From Gymnothorax reevesii (lineage: Eukaryota; Chordata; Actinopteri; Anguilliformes; Muraenidae), in the NCBI GenBank assembly GCA_029721435.1, contig CM056582.1:41064611-41128610 (forward strand): DNA of 64,000 nucleotides, written 5' to 3'. Below, in pieces: positions 56,124 through 64,000 of this stretch. The position numbers and the translations under genes are program-made. Below the pieces are notes generated by a model that was not told the origin of the DNA, searched no databases, and was given only the letters and a program-made list of their open reading frames with translations. The first letter of the stretch is position 1; each line of letters opens with the position of its first letter.

Positions 56124-56666
56124 CACTGCCAGGCCAAAAAAAAAAAGTCACCGTTTGAAAGTTCATGAACAAATTCTAAAATTGGATCATTATTGCGGTT
56201 ATTAATATGTTTCAGGTGGCAATAATCATTTTAACCCTGACTGATGAAATGCGTCGCTATTCATTTCTTACAAAATCATGTCGGAAAACACATTCCCTGA
56301 TGGTGGAAAAGATGTTACAGTATTTCAAAACGGGCAAGTTATTGGCCTGTATTTAGCAAAGAAACCCATGAATGACAAAACCAAGCAGGAGGAATCATTT
56401 TCACAAACAAATTTTCCACCACAAAGTCCTGACCTTGAACATAATGAAAGTTATTGGGATGTACTCAAGACCACCGAGTGGCTCAACCATTATGTCGAGA
56501 AGACAAGATCTTGGACAAAAATCATGGCATTTCTGATCGAAAAGAAATGTTCTGGCATTGCATATAGTTGACAAAACAATGACAAGACGAATATGCACTG
56601 TAATCAAAGCTACAGGGGTTCCAACTAAATATTTGAGTGTGCGACTTTTTTTTTGGCCAGGCAGTG
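56124..56666 (+). mobile_element. Deleted Tc1/mariner-type element
   Basis: CACTGCCAGGCC followed by an A run (56124-56146) and a T run followed by GGCCAGGCAGTG (to 56666) are TIRs with one mismatch in 12. TA flanks both. At 543 bp it is an internal-deletion derivative of a 1.2-1.6 kb element. Confidence 0.85.
56278..56574 (+). pseudogene. Tc1/mariner transposase remnant
   Basis: A 97-codon frame has FPPQSPDLEHNESYWDVLKT near residue 46, corresponding to the last part of the catalytic core of Tc1/mariner proteins (usual form SPDLNPIESYW). The helix-turn-helix region and the first two catalytic Asp are deleted. Not functional. Confidence 0.6.
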
Positions 56667-57109
56667 TATTTACAGTCATTATCGCTGGAGCACCTATTGT
56701 TAACCGCCACGCAGCACGTAACTTATCTCACGCCATCAAATTTACTGGAGATAAATGAGTAGCTAGGTTTCTGTTATACCTAGCCAAATGCCAGCGCTCT
56801 AATGTGGGTATGGTTAGAGGTTAGCTAGCAGATGAATTTTGAATGGTAAAACTTCCGTAGGTCTAACTACCTGTACCGTTCCACGGTTTTAATCAATACC
56901 TGCCAGCCCATCAGAAAAGAGTATTCACCCAGACCATGGTATAAGGACTGATCTATAGCTGGATAACTGGATAGCTGATGACGTCATAATTTTGAAGTAA
57001 CCATGCCGCCATTTTGGTATGCCCAACTATAATCTCTCAGAACATTACTCACATTGAACACAACTCACATTGGAGCCAACGATATAATTAATTGAGAACA
57101 TAGGCTCTA

Positions 57110-57796
57110 AATTCGTTGACCAGGCGCAGGCTCGGCGAATGGGGGGAGCGCCACGCCAAGTGGGTGTATCCAGGCGTATTTTGCAATTTCGTATTCGGCG
57201 CAGCCCCGCGCAAGTACTCCCCTGTCCTGCCTCTGTCCCATCTGCCGGCGCAAGTGGCAAAGCGGGAAGAGAGAAGGCATGAGTGGGTTTAACACTGCTG
57301 AGTCAAGTCTTCACCAATCAAATGAGCTCCTCTCCTTGCCTTTAAAATGCTGGAATAAAGAAGCCTCTGTCCTATATTCTGCATGATGCGTTAATGTTGC
57401 ATTTTACTTTGCTGCTTCAAGCATGTTTTCTGCACCACTCACATCAATATTAAGCATTACGAGTTAGCTGAATAGCTAGGGCATTCACAAATTATTACCA
57501 TTACCGAACTTGAATGGAATTTCAAAACGAAACTACGTCAGATCATTCAAACTTATGAAGTTGGAATGAAATACGACAGTCGCTCATTTATTTCTTCTGC
57601 CTTCATCATTGGGTAGAGAAACGATGGATAGCCTGTTCCAATTATTACACCCTGTTGCTGCGTAAAATTTTGGTATAAACATGCATGCACAACAATGCAA
57701 GATACGTTACACATTTATTTTCAATTTGTGATCTTAACGTAGTACGAGATCATAGCAATCAAACTGTATTCCTTTCCCCCACTAAAAACAATAAAC
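57110..57796 (-). mobile_element. Harbinger-type element, 3' side
   Basis: It is related to 63710-64000. Shared text includes TCCAGGCGTATKTTGCAATTTCGT, GCGCAAGTACTCCYCTGTCC, AACATGCATGCACAA and GTACGAGATCATAGCAATCA. It lies directly 3' of the HARBI1-like fragment on the minus strand, so I take it as that element's non-coding end. The precise TIR was not found. Confidence 0.55.
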
Positions 57797-58100
57797 CTAA
57801 GTGACAATAATAGTATTAAGCCGCTTGCACACTGGATGCCAAACAAATTTTTCGCACAACAGATTACATTCAAAGTCAATGCAAAGACACAAATATAGGT
57901 GGTCGCCAGGTGGTCTCCTCTCCCATGGGCGCTGCTGCTCTCCCTGCTGATACGGCACATCCAGTTCGGCCTCTCTCAGTCTCAAGTCTTGTTATGTCTC
58001 CTGTGTGAGGTCAAAGTGACATCCATGGCGTACAGCTATGTTGTGTAGCGTGCAACATGCCACAGTGAATGCACTGACACTGTGGGCTGTCAGGTCAAGT
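57797..58100 (-). pseudogene. HARBI1-like (PIF/Harbinger) transposase C-terminus
   Basis: The minus-strand translation reads SVSAFTVACCTLHNIAVRHG, then CHFDLTQET. CCxLHN is the hallmark of the end of the PIF/Harbinger DDE domain. A stop follows at QET, then a Glu/Arg/Gln-rich tail (REAELDVPYQQGEQQRPWER) runs on in frame to 57797. The stop may be the natural end, with the rest a 3' UTR, or a mutation. The catalytic part is missing upstream, where the L2 fragment adjoins. Confidence 0.7.
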
Positions 58101-58419
58101 TTCCATTACACGTACCAACCGCCTTCGATTTGACATCAAGGCAATCGATTTAGATACTATAATTTATGTGCTGATTCTGTTGGTTACATTAAATAGTGGC
58201 TGCTATAATTATTTATTCCATTGAAATGTGCCTGACATGCTGGAAACCAGCCAGTGAAGTTTCAGTGACGTGTGCGCACTGTGCGCCGGTCAACCAAATT
58301 ATCACTGCACAGAAAGTAAACCAGGTTGGAGCTGGCGAGCTCTCTGAGCACTTTCGGCAGAGCCTTTTGTCACAAAATTTTCACAGCGTCATAGTGAATA
58401 ATAATGCTACCATTACCCC
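58101..58419. other. No gene recognised
   Basis: Short non-coding stretch between the Harbinger fragment and the L2-type LINE. Confidence 0.3.
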
Positions 58420-60063
58420 CCTCTCCTGAAAAAACCCTCCCTTGACCCCTCAGTCATTCAGAACTTCCGCCCAGTCTCCCTCCTCCCCTTCCTGTCAAAA
58501 ACCCTTGAACGTGCTGTTGCTAACAAACTCTCCTCTTTTCTTGCAGAAAACAACCTCATGGACTCCCTCCAATTGGGATTCAGAGCTCCCCACTCCACGG
58601 AGACCGCACTCATCTCCGTCAGTGAGGTGCTTCACACTGCACGCTCTTTCATCCATCCTGATCCTCCTCAACCTCTCTGCCGCATTCAACACTGTCGACC
58701 ACTCCATCCTCCTCTCTTCCCTGTCTGCACTGGGGATCTGTGGCACAGCCCTCATCTGGTTGAAGTCGTACCTCTCCAGTCGCTCCAACCAGGTTGCCTT
58801 GGCTGGTGAAGTATCAACATCCCGCCCCTTACCACAGGCGTCCCCCAAGGCTCAGTTCTTGGCCCAATCCTCTTTTCTCTATATCTCCAGTCTCTCTGTC
58901 CTGTCATTTCTGCTCATAGTTTATCATATCACTTTTATGCTGACAACACTCAACTTTTTCTCTTTTACCCCTGATACCCAGGTCTCCGCCCGCATCTTCG
59001 CCTGCCTACAAGACATCCAGAAGTGGATGGACAACCATCACCTGAAGCTCAACCCAACCAAGATGGAGATGATCTACATCCCTGCTCCATCCTCCCCTCT
59101 CCTGGACCTGACCATCACCCTGGGGGATACCACCCTCTCCCCCTCGTGGAGTGTGAAGAACCTTGGGGTCCTGTTTGACGACAGGCTCTCCTCTGCTGTG
59201 AACATCGCAGCAGTGACTCGGACCTGCAGGTTCTTCCTCTACAACATCCGTAGAGTCCGGCCCTTCCTCACCAACCCAGCTCCTAGTCCAAGCGCTGATC
59301 CTCTCCTGCCTGGACTACTGCAACTCCCTCCTCGCCAGCCTCCCAGCATCTGCCATCAGATCCCTGCAGCTCATCCAGAACGCTGCAGCTCGCCTGGTCC
59401 ACAACCTCCCGAGATACTCCCACGTCACCCCCCTGCTCACAAGGCTCCACTGGCTCCCTGTTGCCGCTCGCATCAAATTCAAGACTTTGGTGCTAGCCAA
59501 CCAGGGAGTCAACAAAACAGCTCCAGCCTACATCCAGAGACTGTTCAGACCTTACACCCCTGCCAGAGCACTCCGCTCTGCTACTTCTGGTCACCTGGCT
59601 CCTCCCCCTCTTCGCTCCTACCCTTCGCGCTCAAGGCTGATGTCTGTCCTGGTACCTCGCTGGTGGAATGATCTACCTATCGAGGTCAGAACAGCAGAAT
59701 CCTTGAGCACCTTCAAGCGCCGCCTGAAAACCCACCTCTTCAGGCTCCACCTTTCCCCTACTCCACAGCCCTGAATCCTGTCCCTACTTCCCTTAATTTG
59801 TTGCCCTTAGACGATCTTGCTGCACTTAATTTTGTTTATCTTTTTTCCAGATTTTGTTACCGCTTGATTTGGTTGCCCTTCATTTTGTTGCACCCTATTT
59901 TATTGTTGGTTTACTTGATTTTCCTGCCCCTTTGTTACACTTGACCTGTTGCCCTTTTCTCGCACTTGACTCTGCCCCTTTGTTGCACTTACCTTTGTTG
60001 CACTTGACCTTGTTGCCATTTTGTTCACTAGACCTTGCCCTTTTGTTATTGGTTTAGATCTGT
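58420..60063 (+). pseudogene. L2-type LINE reverse transcriptase, 5'-truncated and frameshifted
   Basis: The fragment begins in the RT domain (LKKPSLDPSVIQNFRPVSLL). LQLGFRAPHSTETALISV and ILLNLSAAFNTVDHSILLSS follow, the last with Asn where the first catalytic Asp normally stands. The catalytic box near 58935 reads YADN in its true frame, so the second Asp of YADD is lost too. Frameshifts lie near 58840-58985 and near 59272. The C-terminal part is recovered with SCLDYCNSLLAS and WWNDLPIEVRTAESLSTFKR, ending in TGA at 59774. The 3' UTR is T-rich with repeated TTGTTGCACTTGACC. It is cut at 60063 by another LINE and resumes at 63572. Confidence 0.85.
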
Positions 60064-60074
60064 AACAATGGAAA

Positions 60075-60098
60075 ATAATAATAATAATAATAATAATA
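60075..60098 (-). repeat. (ATT)n tail of the inserted LINE
   Basis: Eight perfect AAT units in plus-strand view at the LINE's 3' end, following AAGTGCATTATAAATAAAAT on the minus strand. Confidence 0.9.
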
Positions 60099-60268
60099 CA
60101 TTTTATTTATAATGCACTTTACATTTGTAAAACAAATCGCAAAGTGCACAAAAAGCAACAAACAAGGTAACTGATAAATTAATAATCAAGAAAAAAATAA
60201 AATCCAGGAAATAGCAAAGTAAAAAGTAAAAGTAAAAGCAAAAGTAAAAACCAAACATGGGGGTAAAA

Positions 60269-63200
60269 TTAAGCTGTAAAAGCTTTACTAAAAAGGAAGG
60301 TTTTCAGGCCTTTTTTAAAAGCATCCACCATCTGTGGAGCCCTAAGATGGTCAGGAAGGGCGTTCCACAGACGGGGAGCAGTAGTCCCAAAGGCTCTGTC
60401 GCCCATGGTTTTAAGCCGAGTCCTGGGCGGGCGCAGACGGTGCATTTGGCCTGACCGGGTTCTGTCTGAGGTATGTGGGGTGAGGAGTTCAGTGAGATAA
60501 GTGGGGGCTGCACCATGCACACAGTGGTGGGTGTGGAGGAGGATTTTGTATTGAATGCGGAGGTGGATGGGGAGCCAGTGCAGAGAGTGGAGGATAGGGG
60601 TGATGTGCTCATGTTTACGCACCCTCATCAGGACCCTGGCAGCGCTGTTCTGAACGTATTGGAGCCTTTGGAGACTCTTGCCAGGGATCCCGATGAGGAG
60701 TGCGTTACAGTAGTCCAACCTGGAGGAGACAAAGGCATGGACGAGTTTCTCTGCAGCAGAACGGGAGAGAGATGGTCTGAGTTTGGCGATGTTACGGAGG
60801 TGAAAAAAGGAAGTTTTGCAAATATGGGTGATGTGGTTGTCAAAGCTAAGATGGGAGTCAAATCTGACCCCCAAATTAGTTACAGAAGGAGAGAGGGAAA
60901 TGTTGTGACCAAGCAAGGAGACAGAGGAAATAGGGGAGGAGCGGAGCTGGTGAGGGGTGCCGATCTGTATGGCTTCAGTTTTGGAACTGTTCAGCTGCAG
61001 GAAGTTTTTACTCATCCATGCCTTGATCTCCTCCAGGCAGGAGTCCAGTTTAGTGATGGAGGAGGGGGATGTGAAGGAGGGCGTGACCTTGAAGTAAAGC
61101 TGAGTGTCGTCAGCATAGCAATGGAATTGTATTCCATGCCTGCTGACGACACAGCCGAGGGGGAGCATGTATATGGTGAAGAGGGTTGGACCGAGCACGG
61201 AGCCCTGGGGTACCCCACACGTGACAAAGTGGGGGCGAGATTTAACGTCCCCCAGAGCAACATACTCGGTCCTTCCTGTGAGATAAGAACGGAACCACTG
61301 GAGGGCGGTACCGGAAATGCCAATGTAGTGTTGAAGGCGGTGGAGGAGGATGTGATGATCAATAGTGTCAAATGCAGCAGAGAGGTCGAGAAGGATAAGG
61401 AGGGAAGTAGCACCGGAGTCAGAGGTCATCAAGAGGTCATTGGTGACTCTGATGAGCGCTGACTCTGTGCTGTGGGAGGGACGGAAACCAGATTGAAATT
61501 TTTCATATAGGCTGTTAGAGTTGAGGTGGTTGTGAAGTTGACTGGAAATGACTCTTTCTAAAATTTTGGAGATGAAAGGCAGATTGGAGATGGGTCTGTA
61601 ATTTGACAGGGGTTCAGGGTCAAGAGTGGGTTTTTTGAGGAGGGGCTTGATGATGGCAGTTTTAAGGCTGGCCGGAACAAGGCCGGTATGGAGTGAGAGG
61701 TTGATGATTGTGGTTATGAGAGGGCTAATGGAATGACTGTGTGCTTTAAGCAGAGGGGAGGGGATGGGATCAAGGGAGCATGTGGATGGTTTGGAGTTAT
61801 GGATTATTTTCTCGACCTCCTGCTGCATTGTGGGGGAGAAACGTGATAGGGGTAGTGAGGTAGGTGAAATGTCGTTGAGTGGAAATGTACTGTTGGGATT
61901 TGTGAGAGATGATCGGATACTGTCAATTTTGGAGGTGAAGAAGTCAATAAATTTGTTGCACTGAGTGACTGTTTGGTTGTGGTGTGGCGGGGTTTGTGGA
62001 TTTAGAAGGTGTCTGACAGTAGTGAAGAGTTGTTTAGAGTTACCTGGGTTATTGTTGATAATGCTGGAGTAATATGATGATCTGGCCTTGGACAGTGCTG
62101 TGGCGTATGTCCTGCGATATTCCCGGTAGGCCAACTTATGCACCGTCAGCCCAGATGTAACAAACGCCCGCTCCAGGACTCGGCCAGTCCTTTTCATTTT
62201 TCGCAGGTCATGGGTGAACCAGGGAGCAGAACGGGTGAAGGTGACAGTCCGGGTTCTTAGTGGAGCGTGGAAATCCAGGATGGACGCCAGGTTGTTGTTA
62301 TAAAAGTCCATGAGATCACTGACAGATGAGTTTGGGGGAGTAGAAAGGACCTGAAGATGTTGACTGAGAGAGGTGGAGTCAATGTTTCTGATGTTCCTGA
62401 AAGAAATTTGACGTTGTGGTTTGGTGGGGGGGGAGGGGAGAGGGATCCTAAAGGAAATTGCCTGGTGGTCAGAGATGCCAATGTCTTGGATGTGAATGTC
62501 AGAAATAGGGATAGAGTCTGTGATGACAAGGTCCAGTGTGTGTCCTTTAGTGTGGGTGGGACCAGTGATGAGTTGGTGGAGGTTGATGGAGTCCAGGACA
62601 TGTTTGAATTCGGCAGCCAGGCGGCAGGAGTGAGAGTCCATGTGGATATTGAAGTCACCTAGAATCAGAATATTTGTATGTGAAGTGCAGAGTGAAATAA
62701 GGAAATCATGGAATTCAGAGAAGAACAATGAATGCGGTTTTGGTGGACGGTAGATGAGTGCTATTGTTGTGGTAGTGATGTGTTTGCATTTAAAAACCAG
62801 ATGTTCAAAAGAGCTGAAGGTAGGGACAGACAGAATGGAGGTGTGAAAGGTGCTACGGTGCAAAACGGCGAGGCCGCCCCCCCGGCCTGTTGTACGGGCC
62901 TTACAGAGATAGTTAAATCTGGGGGGGCAGGCCTCGTTGAGGGCAGAGTATACACCTGGCTGTTGCCAAGTCTCAGTGAGACAAAGAATGTCTATCCCTT
63001 TCTCACTGATGTGGTCGTGGATGAGTCCAGATTTATTCGTAAGTGATTGGATGTTTAATAATTCCAGTGTGGAGTGGTTTATGGAGTCCAGTTTATTGAG
63101 AGGGCGGAGGGCGCTGTGATCCACTCCGGGTTTTCTGATCGACCGGATTTTCGGGCTCCAGTATTTTGATGATGACTGGTCGGCGCTCTGATGACGGCAT

Positions 63201-63538
63201 CGATGTGCGTCGGTGCGTACTACAGACCAGAAGGAAGCGATGGAGTGCTGTTGGTCACCGTGGTCGCCGCGTTTGGATATTACAAGCCGCCGTCCAGATC
63301 CTCGGTGGACATATCGGGGTCGGCGTGGTAATCCAAGCTGACCCGATAGAGCAGCGCTGTGGTGGAGGCTCCGAGGCGGCGCAGAGATGTCAATCATGTT
63401 GGCCGGAGCCCGGGTGTTAGCCGTTAGCCAGGATCCAGGATAGCGATGGTGAACAACAGTCGCATAGACCAGGATGGTGCAGAGCCAGAGGAACCACGGT
63501 CGGCGTGCAGACATCCGTTTCAGGACAGTGGACATGGA
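60269..63538 (-). CDS. LINE endonuclease/reverse transcriptase ORF, fully open
   Basis: An uninterrupted frame of 1,101 codons (63574-60269). I start it at the ATG at 63538 (1,089 residues), because the codons before about 63564 come from the duplicated target. In the long numbering the N-terminus is Arg-rich. The APE endonuclease has LNIQSLTNKSG near 173, CLTETW 198-203, LILGDFNIH 303-311 (GDFN), GHTLDLVITD 344-353 and ISDHQAISF 367-375 (catalytic SDH). The reverse transcriptase has SNYRPISNLPFISKILERV from 657, LLDLSAAFDTIDH 728-740, [11 protein letters not shown] 786-795 and CYADDTQLYF 819-828 with both Asp. The C-terminal part has SSRLDYCNALLIGIPG. All catalytic residues are present. Clade is L2/CR1-like; the exact family is not assigned. 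It copies its RNA into nicked DNA. It may be active. Confidence 0.95.
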   Translation of the reverse strand, partial: SMSTVLKRMSARRPWFLWLCTILVYATVVHHRYPGSWLTANTRAPANMIDISAPPRSLHHSAALSGQLGLPRRPRYVHRGSGRRLVISKRGDHGDQQHSIASFWSVVRTDAHRCRHQSADQSSSKYWSPKIRSIRKPGVDHSALRPLNKLDSINHSTLELLNIQSLTNKSGLIHDHISEKGIDILCLTETWQQPGVYSALNEACPPRFNYLCKARTTGRGGGLAVLHRSTFHTSILSVPTFSSFEHLVFKCKHITTTTIALIYRPPKPHSLFFSEFHDFLISLCTSHTNILILGDFNIHMDSHSCRLAAEFKHVLDSINLHQLITGPTHTKGHTLDLVITDSIPISDIHIQDIGISDHQAISFRIPLPSPPTKPQRQISFRNIRNIDSTSLSQHLQVLSTPPNSSVSDLMDFYNNNLASILDFHAPLRTRTVTFTRSAPWFTHDLRKMKRTGRVLERAFVTSGLTVHKLAYREYRRTYATALSKARSSYYSSIINNNPGNSKQLFTTVRHLLNPQTPPHHNQTVTQCNKFIDFFTSKIDSIRSSLTNPNSTFPLNDISPTSLPLSRFSPTMQQEVEKIIHNSKPSTCSLDPIPSPLLKAHSHSISPLITTIINLSLHTGLVPASLKTAIIKPLLKKPTLDPEPLSNYRPISNLPFISKILERVISSQLHNHLNSNSLYEKFQSGFRPSHSTESALIRVTNDLLMTSDSGATSLLILLDLSAAFDTIDHHILLHRLQHYIGISGTALQWFRSYLTGRTEYVALGDVKSRPHFVTCGVPQGSVLGPTLFTIYMLPLGCVVSRHGIQFHCYADDTQLYFKVTPSFTSPSSITKLDSCLEEIKAWMSKNFLQLNSSKTEAIQIGTPHQLRSSPISSVSLLGHNISLSPSVTNLGVRFDSHLSFDNHITHICKTSFFHLRNIAKLRPSLSRSAAEKLVHAFVSSRLDYCNALLIGIPGKSLQRLQYVQNSAARVLMRVRKHEHITPILHSLHWLPIHLRIQYKILLHTHHCVHGAAPTYLTELLTPHTSDRTRSGQMHRLRPPRTRLKTMGDRAFGTTAPRLWNALPDHLRAPQMVDAFKKGLKTFLFSKAFTA

Positions 63539-63571
63539 GACGTGGTTGGCCAAAACAACAAAATGATCTGT

Positions 63572-63690
63572 CACTTACTTTTAGCACTTGTACTTGTCTC
63601 CTAGGAGCTCTGCACTTTTGCACTGATATTGTGCACTTTTGTACGTCGCTCTGGATAAGAGCGTCTGCTAAAAACCTGTAAAGTAATGAA
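63572..63690 (+). mobile_element. 3' tail of the interrupted L2-type LINE
   Basis: This continues the plus-strand LINE after the insertion. TTTTAGCACTTGTACTTGTC and GCACTTTTGTACGTCGCTCT lead to the stem-loop GCTCTGGATAAGAGC near 63648-63662, then GTCTGCTAAAAACCTGTAAA. The stem-loop with GGATA-type loop is the RT recognition site of UnaL2-type LINEs, so it is the natural 3' end of the 58.4-kb fragment. Confidence 0.75.
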
Positions 63691-63704
63691 TATGTTACAC
63701 CTCC

Positions 63705-64000
63705 CCCTACTACCCCGCGCCAACGGGGTGTGTCCAGGCGTATGTTGCAATTTCGTGCCCGGCGTAGCCTGGCGCAAGTACTCCTCTGTCCCGCCTCTGC
63801 CCCCCCTTCCAGCGCAAGTTGGCAAAGAAGGCAACACAGCCGAGTCAAATCTTGCTAATTGGCAAGAGAAACGATTGATAGCATGTTCCTATAATTACAA
63901 ACTGTTGCTGCTAAAAATTTTGGGATTAACATGCATGCACAAAAATGCAAGTACGAGATCATAGCAATCAGGCTGTATTCCATTCCCCAACTAAAGACGA
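63705..64000. mobile_element. Second Harbinger-type end, internally deleted and cut by the window
   Basis: 63715-63840 matches 57150-57290 and 63860-64000 matches 57600-57780, so about 310 bp present in the first copy are missing here. The element continues beyond the window. Non-coding. Confidence 0.6.

Larger units (their letters stand above)
60064..63564 (-). mobile_element. Complete minus-strand LINE inserted in the L2-type LINE
   Basis: GATCTGT stands on both sides (60057-60063 and 63565-63571), a target-site duplication. The 3' end is at the left: (ATT)n at 60098-60075 after AAATAAAATGT, a usual LINE tail. The 5' end is about 26 bp before the first suitable ATG, so the copy is full-length or nearly so. 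It separates the T-rich 3' UTR of the older LINE from that LINE's tail. Confidence 0.85.

Noticed and set aside
58442..59671. 409-codon frame read as one protein
   Set aside because: It is a mixture of true and shifted frames of an L2 reverse transcriptase; annotated as a pseudogene instead.
60473..61462. 329-codon plus-strand frame
   Set aside because: It lies antisense to the LINE RT domain and shows no domain of its own.

Overview
The window is vertebrate nuclear DNA, most probably from a teleost fish. It is AT-rich and dominated by transposable elements of classes typical of fish: Tc1/mariner, hAT, PIF/Harbinger, L2- and CR1-group LINEs, Ty3/Gypsy, tRNA-derived SINEs and many small terminal-inverted-repeat elements (MITEs). 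Coding sequence is sparse and split by introns with GT..AG boundaries. There is no operon structure and no ribosome-binding-site-led gene, so it is not prokaryotic or organellar. All calls come from reading the sequence; no database search was possible.

Layout. 1-6.8 kb: dispersed repeats, a 130-bp dimeric tandem array, a gag fragment of a Gypsy-like retroelement, a SINE and a decayed minisatellite. 6.8-12.0 kb: a repeat-poor stretch that I read as the 3' part of a host gene on the minus strand. Its last coding exon (10,986-12,017) encodes a Glu/Gln-rich coiled-coil protein interrupted by one in-frame stop, and a 4-kb 3' UTR probably follows to the left. 12.4-16.3 kb: a hAT-type MITE, a repeat with GTCCC ends, and a Tc1 transposon with perfect inverted repeats that itself carries a 453-bp insertion. 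16.3-24 kb: decayed repeats, a GCTAGC-rich array holding a 108-bp MITE, and seven copies of a 156-bp unit. 24.4-30.2 kb: a candidate multi-exon host gene on the plus strand that I cannot name, with a truncated LINE inside one of its introns. 33.6-35.5 kb: an open two-exon hAT/ZBED-type transposase gene on the minus strand.

36.3-44.6 kb is a nested-insertion zone. It holds an hAT-like MITE split by three different later insertions, a 3.6-kb imperfect inverted repeat carrying another copy of the same MITE, and a repeat containing a hAT-like element that contains a Harbinger-like MITE. 46.7-48.6 kb has an old tandem duplication and a decayed THAP-domain fragment. 49.37-54.20 kb is a full-length but inactivated Ty3/Gypsy element with 5-bp target-site duplications. 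54.9-58.1 kb has two further TIR elements and the C-terminus of a HARBI1-like transposase. 58.4-63.7 kb is a decayed plus-strand L2-type LINE interrupted by a complete minus-strand LINE whose 1,100-residue endonuclease/reverse transcriptase frame is fully open.

The elements with intact coding are the LINE at 60.1-63.6 kb and the hAT at 33.6-35.5 kb. I see no new defence-like or operon-like system. The most unusual material is structural: the palindrome, the nested MITE, the foldback element, an unclassified 641-bp insertion with a 9-bp target duplication, and the candidate host gene at 24-30 kb.
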